From assembly GCA_051920445.1 (NCBI GenBank), contig JBPPLN010000002.1, forward strand, positions 248,001-312,000: DNA of 64,000 nt, written 5' to 3'. This document shows, one piece after another, positions 9,144 through 18,123 of the stretch (position 1 is its first letter; every line of letters begins with the position of its first letter). Origin of the DNA: CAG-177 sp003514385 (lineage in GTDB: Bacteria > Bacillota > Clostridia > Oscillospirales > Acutalibacteraceae). The notes below the pieces were generated by a model. It worked only from the letters and a program-made list of their open reading frames with translations. It did no database searches and had not been told where the DNA came from. The translations under genes and the position numbers were made by a program.

Positions 9144-10124
9144 TCAATCTGCTTTTTTGTCCCTTGCCTTTCTTATTCCGCGGATCATAAGGTTATAAAG
9201 TCCGGGGCAAAGCCACAGTACAAGCGTTTTCATCTTATATTTAAGCGAATATTGTTTTTCGAAAAGTATCCGTTTTTTAAATTTAAGTATTTCGCCTCTG
9301 ATTTCATCATACTTATAAAAATATTTTTCATTAGTTAGCACTCCGCTGAGCAGGGTAAACGCAGCGGTCATATACGCCCTTACGCAGCAGTCGTAGACTT
9401 TTGGAACCATATCATATTTGAACATCTCTTCAAATACTTTCACCATATCGAAAGAGTGATCATTCAGCACCCATCCATATCCGCTCAAATATTTATGAAA
9501 ATAATTATATTTTTCTTCATTGACAAATGATATCTTTCCCGCCTTCTGCGAAATCACAAAGTTGAACAAAAGATCCTCGGAATACACTATCTCGTCGCTG
9601 AACCTTACGCCGTCAAAGAGCTTCGCTCTGAACAGCTTATTCCAAATAAATCCTCCATCTCCTCCCGAAACGACATTGTAGAGATATCTGTTGCGATCAC
9701 ATATGGAACTATCCAGTAAATTCTTATAGCCCTTCTTTTCCCCGGAGCGCTCGACAACACAATATCCACAAAACGCAATGTCGCTCCCGTTTTCGGCTAA
9801 GCTCTTCATAAGGAGCTCATAGAAATCATTTTCTATCCAGTCATCCGAATCGACAAATCCAATAAAATCGCCCGTTGCCGCGTCTAGAGCCGCATTTCTT
9901 GCCGATGAAACACCGCCGTTTGGCTTATGTATAACCTTGATACGCGGATCCTTTTGCGCCCAAGAATCGCACATAACGGGAGAACCGTCCGGCGACCCAT
10001 CATCAACAAGAATCACTTCAAGGTTTTCATATGTCTGAGAAATTATGCTTTTGACACATCGGTCAAGATAATCCTCAACATTATACACCGGAACAACAAC
10101 AGAAATTTTTCCTTCATCAACCAT
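9144..10124 (-). CDS. GT2 family glycosyltransferase
   Basis: 326-residue GT-A fold transferase. ISVVVPVYNVEDYLDRCV, LVDDGSPDGSPVMCDSWA, and GFVDSDDWIENDFYE with the DXD near residue 97. Start ATG behind TAGGAG. The C-terminal 50 residues are basic and amphipathic (FKKRILFEKQYSLKYKMK), like the end of the neighbour at 8145, pointing to tandem duplication. Lies 30 bases downstream of the GT4 gene at 10155. Confidence 0.88.
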   Translation of the reverse strand: MVDEGKISVVVPVYNVEDYLDRCVKSIISQTYENLEVILVDDGSPDGSPVMCDSWAQKDPRIKVIHKPNGGVSSARNAALDAATGDFIGFVDSDDWIENDFYELLMKSLAENGSDIAFCGYCVVERSGEKKGYKNLLDSSICDRNRYLYNVVSGGDGGFIWNKLFRAKLFDGVRFSDEIVYSEDLLFNFVISQKAGKISFVNEEKYNYFHKYLSGYGWVLNDHSFDMVKVFEEMFKYDMVPKVYDCCVRAYMTAAFTLLSGVLTNEKYFYKYDEIRGEILKFKKRILFEKQYSLKYKMKTLVLWLCPGLYNLMIRGIRKARDKKAD

Positions 10125-10154
10125 GTAAACTACTCCTATTGTAAAATCACATAA

Positions 10155-11300
10155 TTATAGACTATCGACGACCCTGTAGAAATCATCAATCACTTTATCG
10201 TTTTGCTTTGAAAAATCGATATCTTCTATATTTTTCTTTATTGTCACTCTTTTGTTACCATCCGAAATGAGTCCGCATATTTTGCGGGAGATATCTTCTG
10301 CGGAAATATCAGCGATAACACCGGTCACCCTGTCCTCTAATGTAGCTTTACCGCCTACTGTCGCGGTCGAAACTATCGGCGCGCCGCAGATAAGAGCCTC
10401 TCTCAAAACCAACGATTGAGACTCATTCAACGACGGCTGAACCACAAGGTCGCACTGTGCAAAATATTTATACGGATTAGACCGCGATCCCAAAAGAACG
10501 AATTTGTCATTGAGACCGTAACTGTCGATCTTTTTTATAATATCATTATAATAGGCAGAAGCCTCTTCATCTTTTGGTCCAATAACATACCATCTGAAAT
10601 TATCGACGCTCTGAGAAACTATCCTGCATGCCTCAAGCGCGAGCGCAATGCCTTTTTCTGGGCTTATTCTTGCACAGGTGACAGCATTAAACGTTTCCGG
10701 GTCAAACAGCCGCTCACTGCACTTTGCCAGACTTCTTATGTTTTTATAGTCAATTATATTTCCAACAACACCTAACTTGGGTTCAAGATACGGTCTGGCA
10801 TTTGCAATTATATCTCGGCACTGTTCATTGACCGTGATTATTCTGTCGCAGTAATCCGTATACTTTTTGTCAAGATAATAGCCGTCCTGACTTATATGAT
10901 ACCACATAATTTTCTTTGACTTATCGTTCAAGCAATTAAACAGACTCTTCATTGCCGCATGATGATATCTGATAACTACATCGGCATGCTCTCTTTTTAC
11001 ATACATCAAAACCTTGACTCTGACAAGCATGTTGTAAATGCGCTCAGCTTTTTTAGCGCCCATAAGCTTACTTACAAGGTTTCTAATTGCACTGGGGAAC
11101 CGATCACTTACCTTTAAAATCTTTACCTCGGAATCATCACTGAGTTTGTTTAAAACATCATATTCCTTGCCCCACATTATGAGAATTGCTTCATAGCCGT
11201 GTTTTTCAAATTCTGCATTATTGAGCAGATTAATAAGAGAGACTTCCACTCCGCCGAATTTTAAATCCTCTATCAAAAAAACAATTTTTCTGTTTTTCAT
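10155..11300 (-). CDS. GT4 family glycosyltransferase
   Basis: GT-B fold retaining transferase, about 381 residues. The N-terminal acceptor domain begins KNRKIVFLIEDLKFGGVEV. The donor-binding half contains ARISPEKGIALALEACR and the EX7E-type region VVQPSLNESQSLVLREALICG. The frame can open at a GTG at 11309, but the ATG at 11300 is 6 bases behind AGGTG and one base after the upstream stop. Close paralogue of the gene at 11302, with the same opening IEDLK.GGVEVSL.NLLN pattern, so the two likely arose by tandem duplication and may add successive residues. Confidence 0.88.
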   Translation of the reverse strand: MKNRKIVFLIEDLKFGGVEVSLINLLNNAEFEKHGYEAILIMWGKEYDVLNKLSDDSEVKILKVSDRFPSAIRNLVSKLMGAKKAERIYNMLVRVKVLMYVKREHADVVIRYHHAAMKSLFNCLNDKSKKIMWYHISQDGYYLDKKYTDYCDRIITVNEQCRDIIANARPYLEPKLGVVGNIIDYKNIRSLAKCSERLFDPETFNAVTCARISPEKGIALALEACRIVSQSVDNFRWYVIGPKDEEASAYYNDIIKKIDSYGLNDKFVLLGSRSNPYKYFAQCDLVVQPSLNESQSLVLREALICGAPIVSTATVGGKATLEDRVTGVIADISAEDISRKICGLISDGNKRVTIKKNIEDIDFSKQNDKVIDDFYRVVDSL

Positions 11301-11301
11301 T

Positions 11302-12453
11302 TTAAACACCTACCAAATTATAAAAGCTCTCAACAGCGACATTGTTCATCTTATCAAAATCAATTTTTTCAGTGTTTTCTCTAAGATGTCGAAGTAAATC
11401 GCGATTCTCGTAAAGCAGATATATCGTATCAGCAATTTTATTTTCATCGCACTGCGTTATGAGTCCCGTATTTCCTCTTTCTATCAAATATCTCGCACCT
11501 ATGGTATCGGTTGAAACAACAGCTGCACCGCATATCTGTGCCTCTGCAATAGTTAAACACCACGACTCTTCTCTCGAAGGCTGAACATATAAATCACAAT
11601 TTCTGAAATACGGATACGGATTGCTCTTCTGTCCCGCAAGAATAAAGGTTCTCTCAATTCCTTCGTTCTTCACCATTTCTTTCAGCGACTCAGCATACTC
11701 CAATCTATCCTCCGCAGCATCGCCGATTATATACCATCTCATATTGGGAATTTTATTTTTAAGTATCTTTGCAGCTTTTATTGCAATATCTATCCCCTTC
11801 TCAGGATCAAGGCGGCCGCAGGTCACAATATTAAATGCATCGTCCAAAAGCAAATCTTCGGCAGTCTCCTTTGACCTTTTCACTACATCTGCAGCGGGAA
11901 TGATATTTGATACAACACAGAGCTTGTCAGCGAGATACGGTGCCGCCGCCGCGATAACCTCTTTACAGGAATCATTGACCACTACAACCCTATCGCAATG
12001 TTCCGTATATTTTTCATTCAGATAATAATCATTAAATTTACTCGAATGATACCACGCTATTTTTTTTGTCTTTCCCCTTATATGGGTAAAAAGAGTTTTA
12101 ATTGCTGCTTGATGATAGCGTATTATTACATCTGCTCTCTCCCATTTCACCGCATTTATCACTGCTATGCGCGTGAACACATTTTTGAAAAATTCAGCTT
12201 TCTGAGTCCCAATAAGTTTGGATATTACAGGATACAGCAATTTCACAATTCGCGGGCGGACAATTTTTATCTTTATTCTTTCATTTCGCCTGAGCAAACC
12301 AATATTTTCATAATGATTTCCCCACATAATAACAGTGACCTTAAATTTATGGGTCTCAAAATCCAGCAAATTTAAAAGATTTACCAGAGACACCTCGACC
12401 CCGCCCGGCTTTAAATCCTCAATAACAAATAAAATCCTTTTCACCTCAGACAT
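11302..12453 (-). CDS. GT4 family glycosyltransferase
   Basis: GT-B fold, 383 residues. VKRILFVIEDLKPGGVEVSL at the N terminus; GRLDPEKGIDIAIKAAKIL and VQPSREESWCLTIAEAQICG (EX7E region) in the donor domain. Start ATG behind GAGGTG. It is the upstream member of a tandem pair with 10155. The six-base gap from the GT2 gene at 12460 and the one-base gap to the next start indicate a single transcript. AT-richer than GT4 genes nearer the promoter. Confidence 0.88.
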   Translation of the reverse strand: MSEVKRILFVIEDLKPGGVEVSLVNLLNLLDFETHKFKVTVIMWGNHYENIGLLRRNERIKIKIVRPRIVKLLYPVISKLIGTQKAEFFKNVFTRIAVINAVKWERADVIIRYHQAAIKTLFTHIRGKTKKIAWYHSSKFNDYYLNEKYTEHCDRVVVVNDSCKEVIAAAAPYLADKLCVVSNIIPAADVVKRSKETAEDLLLDDAFNIVTCGRLDPEKGIDIAIKAAKILKNKIPNMRWYIIGDAAEDRLEYAESLKEMVKNEGIERTFILAGQKSNPYPYFRNCDLYVQPSREESWCLTIAEAQICGAAVVSTDTIGARYLIERGNTGLITQCDENKIADTIYLLYENRDLLRHLRENTEKIDFDKMNNVAVESFYNLVGV

Positions 12454-12459
12454 TTGGCT

Positions 12460-13476
12460 TCACCTCAGATAAACTTCTAAAAGTTCAACATATTTTTCAG
12501 TCATAAACACTGAACCACGCCTAAGCGCCGTTACAAGCAACTTTGTGTGCATAGGAAGTTTTCCCATATCGACATGTGCCGCTGCCGAACGTATATCCAC
12601 ATCCGCACAAATATTCTCTATAACCTCTCTGCGCTCCTTTTTTGAATGCGTGTTGACCTTTTTTGCCTCATTGCGAAGCAGAAAATTGACCATATACAAA
12701 AGATAATAATTGAGCTGAGAGGATATGTCAAAATTTGAATCAATATTCTTTTCTTTGAGCCGCTTATACGGCAGAAGGATTATGTCTTTAAGCCTTTCAT
12801 CATAGGCGTTTGACATCGACTGCTCGGTTATCCTGTAATGATAAGTCGGCGTTTTTACGCAAGTTATGCTTTGCGAGTCGAGCATGCACGGATATATGAA
12901 CGCCGCGTCCTCGCCCATTCTTATGCGCTCATCGACGGGAGAAAGATTTTTTTCGATCAGCTCTCTTCTGACGAGCTTGCTCCAGCAGTTCGGATTGACA
13001 CCGAAGCTGTAGAACCGTCCATCAAAAAGCATTCTCGGAAATATCTCTTTTTCAAGGCGTTCGCGACCGTAGAAACCTTCCTCAAAGCACTGGCTGCTCG
13101 GTTCGGCGCGATCTCCGTAATCGCAGAGGAAGTCGCTGAGCACCATATCGGGCGAATGCTCGCATACTGCCTTGTACATATTCAGGAATGTGTCCGGCTC
13201 GACCCAGTCGTCGCCGTCGACAAAGCCGATATAATCGCCTTTTGAAGCCGCAAATCCTGCTTTTCGCGCGCTGAGCAGACCGCCGTTTTCCTTATGCACA
13301 ACCTTCATGCGCGCATCTTTCGCCGCATATTCGTCGCATATAGCCGGGCATCCGTCCGGCGAACCGTCATCGACTATGATCACTTCAATATCGTCAAGCG
13401 TCTGCGCCGAGAGACTTTCAAGACACTGACGTAGATATTTTTCAACATTGTACACCGGCACTATAACGCTTATCAT
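12460..13476 (-). CDS. GT2 family glycosyltransferase
   Basis: 338-residue GT-A transferase. MISVIVPVYNVEKYLRQCL, IVDDGSPDGCPAICDEYA and GFVDGDDWVEPDTF with the DXD. Strong AAGGAG ahead of the ATG. Fifth GT2 paralogue of the cluster. Its acceptor half, with PNCWSKLVRRELIEKN, is the most divergent. Base composition is closer to the chromosome average than that of the genes on either side. Confidence 0.88.
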   Translation of the reverse strand: MISVIVPVYNVEKYLRQCLESLSAQTLDDIEVIIVDDGSPDGCPAICDEYAAKDARMKVVHKENGGLLSARKAGFAASKGDYIGFVDGDDWVEPDTFLNMYKAVCEHSPDMVLSDFLCDYGDRAEPSSQCFEEGFYGRERLEKEIFPRMLFDGRFYSFGVNPNCWSKLVRRELIEKNLSPVDERIRMGEDAAFIYPCMLDSQSITCVKTPTYHYRITEQSMSNAYDERLKDIILLPYKRLKEKNIDSNFDISSQLNYYLLYMVNFLLRNEAKKVNTHSKKERREVIENICADVDIRSAAAHVDMGKLPMHTKLLVTALRRGSVFMTEKYVELLEVYLR

Positions 13477-13824
13477 AAATCTAACTCCTTAACCTCTGAG
13501 TTTTTGTAGATTAAATACGCAAGTCCTCTGAAGAGAGCAACAAACTTTTGTTGTACTGTAAGCATTGATCACATCATAATTTACGTAAGAGTCATATGCA
13601 CTAGCGCGCGGTAAACTCCAAACTTCGATAATATTGATATCCTTCACGTCGACAATCCTTGCCGCCATCCAAACACAAACCGATCGACAACCCACTATTT
13701 TCAGTTGTCTCTTATAGCCTTAAACGGCATAACCGCGACTGGCGAAAGTGCATGTCCGCCTTTTTTGTTAATTGTCACGCTGTAATAATCAAGTTGCATC
13801 AAAATTCTTCAATTATACTTATAG
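13477..13824. other. 348-bp gap with short minus-strand frames
   Basis: No recognisable gene. On the minus strand a 32-codon frame (13701-13799) starts MQLDYYSVTINKKGGHALS. A second, 68-codon frame (13489-13695) opens at GTG. Neither has a convincing ribosome site and neither resembles a family I know. Together they may be remains of a deleted polysaccharide gene. The Shine-Dalgarno site of the GT2 gene at 13476 lies at the right-hand edge of the second frame's stop. No terminator is visible, so the operon probably reads through. Confidence 0.3.
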
Positions 13825-15012
13825 TCATTTGTTTTTGGCTGCATCTTTTTCGCTGTTGCAAGAATTGACTAAGTCTGCAAAAAATAGATTATATATCGGC
13901 GGTACTTTTTTAAATATCTTCGCAAAAAACAAACAAATTTTGTTGCACACTTGTCTTACTTCAATTTTTTTGAACAAAAGCTGTACCAAAAATTCTATAA
14001 GCAGACATGTGAAAAAGAAAAATACAGCACAGAGCACCATCCATATTACCAAAGAATTTCCGAAATTCTGTTCAAACATTTTTGGGACTCTTGAGACAAC
14101 ATATTCTCTGGTTATGGGATTGTCATGAATCAGATAAACCCCAAAAGTCAGTGGTCCGACAGAACAAACAAAGTGCTTTATTCTATTGCTGAAGTCAATA
14201 TTTACAAACAATAACAACATACAAACAACCGCCAAAACGGTGAACGGCGAACTGTACGTATCTGCAGACAGAATACTACTTATCTCCACATTTTTATACT
14301 GCTTAAAGAATGTCGGGATAAACTCGTTGTCAAGATACAGAAGCAGTGAAAAAAACACAAATCCCAAAAAGTAAACAATTTTCTTCTTTTTTTCTAAGAT
14401 AAAATGGAGCCTGAAATATGCGCCGGTCATATACATGGCAACAAACCAAACTGTACTGTATCCGCCTTTGAGGATAAAAATGTCAATACCGGTATACTTT
14501 TTTACTACAGGAGCCACAAAACAAAACAAAACATAAATCACAATTAAAAAAATGCGATAACACTTTTTTGACATCTTGTGCGCGATCATATTTATAATCG
14601 GCATCAACAAAAAGAGTAATGTATATCTTGTAAAAAACCAATATTCATGGTGGAGCAGCGGAGTAAATATTCTTAATATTATATCGGCTGTAACAGGTGT
14701 TTTTAATATAAGCGTGGCTACAATATTAATAATTAGATTATAGAAAATGACTTCTATCCAAAGATACATTATTCTTGAAAGCTTATATTTAGTGTTGACA
14801 TTTATATAACCGGATATCAGGAGATATGTATTCACCGCTCCAAAACAAAAGAATGTCACCAAATCCACCAAACCGTATTTGACAGAGAATATGTTCTGTT
14901 CCTGTAAAATGCCACCGTGCAAAATACAATGCTGTAAAACAATAGCAAACATTGCAACGATACGAAGGCAATCGACCCCGCAAATTCTTTGCTTTTTATA
15001 ATCAGAGCCCAT
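13825..15012 (-). CDS. Acyltransferase 3 family membrane protein (O-acetyltransferase)
   Basis: Integral membrane acyltransferase of the OafA/NodX type, about 395 residues with roughly ten hydrophobic helices. The N-terminal RICGVDCLRIVAMFAIVLQH contains the conserved arginine and histidine typical of family active sites; HHEYWFFTRYTLLFLLMPII and FGVYLIHDNPITREYV are further family blocks. It probably transfers acetyl groups from cytoplasmic acetyl-CoA to the polysaccharide repeat unit. Strong GGAGG ahead of the ATG. Distinctly AT-rich, like its neighbour epsG. Confidence 0.85.
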   Translation of the reverse strand: MGSDYKKQRICGVDCLRIVAMFAIVLQHCILHGGILQEQNIFSVKYGLVDLVTFFCFGAVNTYLLISGYINVNTKYKLSRIMYLWIEVIFYNLIINIVATLILKTPVTADIILRIFTPLLHHEYWFFTRYTLLFLLMPIINMIAHKMSKKCYRIFLIVIYVLFCFVAPVVKKYTGIDIFILKGGYSTVWFVAMYMTGAYFRLHFILEKKKKIVYFLGFVFFSLLLYLDNEFIPTFFKQYKNVEISSILSADTYSSPFTVLAVVCMLLLFVNIDFSNRIKHFVCSVGPLTFGVYLIHDNPITREYVVSRVPKMFEQNFGNSLVIWMVLCAVFFFFTCLLIEFLVQLLFKKIEVRQVCNKICLFFAKIFKKVPPIYNLFFADLVNSCNSEKDAAKNK

Positions 15013-15033
15013 TTTTATTCCTCCAAAGACGGA

Positions 15034-16215
15034 TTATATTCCAAATTCTGCCGAGTGCATTACACTTACAAAACAAAGGAAAAACAAATCAGACAACGAC
15101 AAAACAATTATCATCAAGTTCAGTATAATCTCATTTGAACTATAAACGGAAACATCTCTCTTAATTGTACTTTTTCCATGCGGGGCAAAATATGTTTCTT
15201 GACGCCTTTTCTTGTTCAAATCGAGGCACAGCATGATAATCAGCGCTCCGAACATAGGAACGACCCAATGCATAAATCTTGTAAATATAAGATAACTTGA
15301 AATTGAGCCCACTGAAAAAAACATTAACAAAATAAAGAAATAATTTATTGACTCAATGTTTTCAATATTGTCTCTATTTATCAGATAATTCATGTAGATG
15401 CACATAATTATTACAGACAAAAGCAGAACCAAACTTAAAATTGTTGTTCCGCTGGTAAAGCTAATTACTCTGACTTTATTTTTAGCGGCTTTTTCTAAAA
15501 GAACATCAAAAAAGCTGTTATTAAATATCTTGCCTAAAAATTCAATAATATATGAACCAAATAATATGCCTACAAGAGATATAGCATTTAAAAATTTCAG
15601 CCTGAGTCTCATATTTATCTCAGTAAGCAACCGTAACCCCAAAAATATAACTGCAGCGGAGTGTATTCCCATGGCCACGAAATAACCCAGCCAAAAAGCC
15701 TTCTTCTTTTCGACCAAATCGAAATATAGGCAAAACATTGCAACGGCAAATGCCAAACCGTTTCTTATTCCGCTACATGTGTCATAATACCAATAAGTAC
15801 TAAGTAAAAAGAGCGTACCGATAAATATATACAACTTGCTTATCTTATAGTAATTTGCAAATCGCCATATTACAAAGAGCATACTGCCATAAGTTAAAAA
15901 TATGGTTATCGCCGGAAGAAAATTATTATTACCGAGTTTACTTACAAAGAAAAAATATAGTCCGCAAACCGGAACAGCATCGAAATTTCCGTAACCATCG
16001 CGCTGCAAATCAAAGTATCCGGCCAAAGACTTCTCTCTAAGCAAATTAAGCGAATTGTAATACCTTATCAGATCATCGGTCTTAAGCGGTTTAACATAAA
16101 ACGCCATGATAGACAAGGCGAGCACGAGGGCTAGGAACAACCATTTTATATACTTTCGCGGAATAATAGGATAAACGACGCAGAACGCCACAACTATCGC
16201 AAGATATACCCACAT
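15034..16215 (-). CDS. EpsG-like (Wzy-type) polysaccharide polymerase
   Basis: Polytopic membrane protein of 393 residues, with about 10-12 hydrophobic segments. It begins MWVYLAIVVAFCVVYPIIPR, then VKPLKTDDLIRYYNSLNLL, the D(D/T)xxYY region after the second helix that marks EpsG-family proteins. It would join lipid-linked repeat units outside the membrane, after the flippase at 6329 and under length control by Wzz at 699. GAGGAGG precedes the ATG. AT-rich, as polymerase genes usually are. No other polymerase candidate exists in the window. Confidence 0.85.
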   Translation of the reverse strand: MWVYLAIVVAFCVVYPIIPRKYIKWLFLALVLALSIMAFYVKPLKTDDLIRYYNSLNLLREKSLAGYFDLQRDGYGNFDAVPVCGLYFFFVSKLGNNNFLPAITIFLTYGSMLFVIWRFANYYKISKLYIFIGTLFLLSTYWYYDTCSGIRNGLAFAVAMFCLYFDLVEKKKAFWLGYFVAMGIHSAAVIFLGLRLLTEINMRLRLKFLNAISLVGILFGSYIIEFLGKIFNNSFFDVLLEKAAKNKVRVISFTSGTTILSLVLLLSVIIMCIYMNYLINRDNIENIESINYFFILLMFFSVGSISSYLIFTRFMHWVVPMFGALIIMLCLDLNKKRRQETYFAPHGKSTIKRDVSVYSSNEIILNLMIIVLSLSDLFFLCFVSVMHSAEFGI

Positions 16216-16231
16216 AGCTATCCCTCCTCTG

Positions 16232-17371
16232 TTATAAACTGTACAAATTCAAGAGCTTCTCTCTGACGCTTTCAGCCGAGTAACGGGCACGCAGACCAGA
16301 AATATCCATCTCTGACCTGTCAAGTTTTGAAAATTTACATACTTTCTCTACCCACAGCGAAACCGGCTCATCAAGAGAAATGCGTTCAAATGCATCATTG
16401 ACCTTTATCTCCTCGGGAACGCCGAGAGAAGTCACGCACGGGAGCGATGCCGCCTGCGCCTCTATCGGCGCGATGGGGAGCGCCTCGAACCTTGACGGGA
16501 ACACGAACACATCCATGGCGTTGAGCAAATCGGGAACATCATCCCGGCTGCCTGTAAAAATCACTTTATCGGACACGCCGAGCTTTTCAGCCAGAGCCCG
16601 TGTTTCTCCGTCGTCTCTCTCGTCGCCGACAAGCATAAGTCGCGAGTTCGGCTCAATTTTAAGTAACTCTGCGAGCAGCGAGACAAGAAATGTCTGATTT
16701 TTTATCCAATAGATCGAACCCACATGACCTATAATCAACTCGTCCGACAGCCCAAGCTTTTCACGTGCGGCTGCTCTGCGCTGAGGGCTGAATTCATATT
16801 TCGCCGCATTGACATAATTCGGCAGAACATAGCCTCGTTTTTCGAAGAGCGTCTTCGAGCACATATATATCCCGGCTTTTTTGCTGCATCCGACGAGATC
16901 CGTGGCGTATTTTTTGAGCCAGCGCTGCATGATGCGCTTATATATTTCGGTAGCAAATCCTTTGAGGCGGCTTCTTGAGCGGTTGTCCTGCGTTGCGTGG
17001 CTCTGCGCTATGCGCTTCTTGACTCCCGCCTTGTATGCCGCACGCATCACTATGCCGTTATAAAACAGCAAATGCGAGTGGACTATATCATATTTTCCGT
17101 CTTTCATAGTTTTCAGCAGGAAAAAGTAATCTTTGATATAGTTATCAGCCGCAGACGGTTTTGTTATTATTTTAGCGCCGATATCTGCTATTTCGCCGAT
17201 CATCGATTCGTCCATATTTTCGCCCTTGCGCACAAGGAACGTACATTCATAATCGTCGCTTTTGAGAAGCCTACAAAATCTCAGTGCCGCTATCTCGATG
17301 CCGCCGCGCCTCAATGTATCGAGGACTATCAATACTTTCTTTCTGCCGTTTAAACCTGTTTTATTTGTCAT
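16232..17371 (-). CDS. GT4 family glycosyltransferase
   Basis: GT-B fold enzyme, about 379 residues. KKVLIVLDTLRRGGIEIAAL at the N terminus; IGHVGSIYWIKNQTFLVSLL and VFVFPSRFEALPIAPIEAQA (EX7E region) in the donor half. The reading frame opens at a TTG (17380), but the ATG at 17371 is taken here; either start overlaps the end of the upstream gene (17361). Resembles EpsF/CapM-like transferases. Sugar specificity unknown. Confidence 0.85.
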   Translation of the reverse strand: MTNKTGLNGRKKVLIVLDTLRRGGIEIAALRFCRLLKSDDYECTFLVRKGENMDESMIGEIADIGAKIITKPSAADNYIKDYFFLLKTMKDGKYDIVHSHLLFYNGIVMRAAYKAGVKKRIAQSHATQDNRSRSRLKGFATEIYKRIMQRWLKKYATDLVGCSKKAGIYMCSKTLFEKRGYVLPNYVNAAKYEFSPQRRAAAREKLGLSDELIIGHVGSIYWIKNQTFLVSLLAELLKIEPNSRLMLVGDERDDGETRALAEKLGVSDKVIFTGSRDDVPDLLNAMDVFVFPSRFEALPIAPIEAQAASLPCVTSLGVPEEIKVNDAFERISLDEPVSLWVEKVCKFSKLDRSEMDISGLRARYSAESVREKLLNLYSL

Positions 17372-18116
17372 AAAGTCCAAGTGCCCTTTTCAGCTTTTTG
17401 ATATTGTCAGTGCCGATAACGGCTCTCAGTCTTCCCGCCAAATACCGTTTTACCTTCCACATGGTTCTTCTGTTGAGGTTGCAGTTATCGCTCCAGGTAC
17501 CCGCGGAATGATGGATGGTGTAACTCTTTCTCGAAGGCTTGTTGAAAATACGTCCTATTGTGTTGGGGCAAAAATACACCGGCGGATAGAGCGTGAAGCC
17601 CTCGACGGTCTGTTTCTTTCCGTTCTGCTTGAGTCCATGCTTCAGGCACGTTTCGGTTATCACTACGGTGTTCGCCGTCATATCTACCGAGCCGTCCTCG
17701 AGGATAAGCTTTCTGTTGTCATAGTCATGAAGCAACTCGCCCATAAAGCGCTGACCTTTGACGGAAGCCATTATTGCGGTCGGAACCGTATCTCTCGACT
17801 CAAAGCCTGAAAAAGCCTCGTTATCAAGAAACTCGTCTATGGGCTTGAGCACCTCGACATCGGAATCGAGATAAACACCGCCGTAGTTATAGAGCGCATA
17901 GAGGCGAACGTAGTCGGTAATGAATGCCCACTTTTTGTTTTCATATGCCTCTTTGACATATTGATTGCAGTTGACATCAAAGTTCTCTTCGCTCCATTTG
18001 ACTATCTCATATTCGGGAAGATACTTCTCCCACGATGCCATGCAATTTTTAATGAGGTCGGGATATTCGGCTCCTCCGAACCAGCAAAAATGTATTACCT
18101 TCGGTATTTTCAGCAT
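17361..18116 (-). CDS. DXD-type sugar transferase (Gly_transf_sug/capsular family)
   Basis: About 251 residues. MLKIPKVIHFCWFGGAEYPD at the N terminus, NYGGVYLDSDVEVLKPIDEF with the DXD near residue 95, then FSGFESRD. Homologue of the protein at 5497, but with chromosome-like base composition. Start ATG at 18116 has AAGGTGAG at 8 bases; the ten additional codons upstream of it in the open frame lie inside the end of the GT4 gene at 18124. Ends HHSAGTWSDNCNL plus a basic tail. Confidence 0.85.
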   Translation of the reverse strand: MLKIPKVIHFCWFGGAEYPDLIKNCMASWEKYLPEYEIVKWSEENFDVNCNQYVKEAYENKKWAFITDYVRLYALYNYGGVYLDSDVEVLKPIDEFLDNEAFSGFESRDTVPTAIMASVKGQRFMGELLHDYDNRKLILEDGSVDMTANTVVITETCLKHGLKQNGKKQTVEGFTLYPPVYFCPNTIGRIFNKPSRKSYTIHHSAGTWSDNCNLNRRTMWKVKRYLAGRLRAVIGTDNIKKLKRALGLYDK

Positions 18117-18123
18117 TGTTTTC

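Noticed and set aside
13489..13695. 68-codon minus-strand frame between GT2 and acyltransferase genes
   Set aside because: GTG start without Shine-Dalgarno, unusual composition, no family. Mentioned only as possible remnant.
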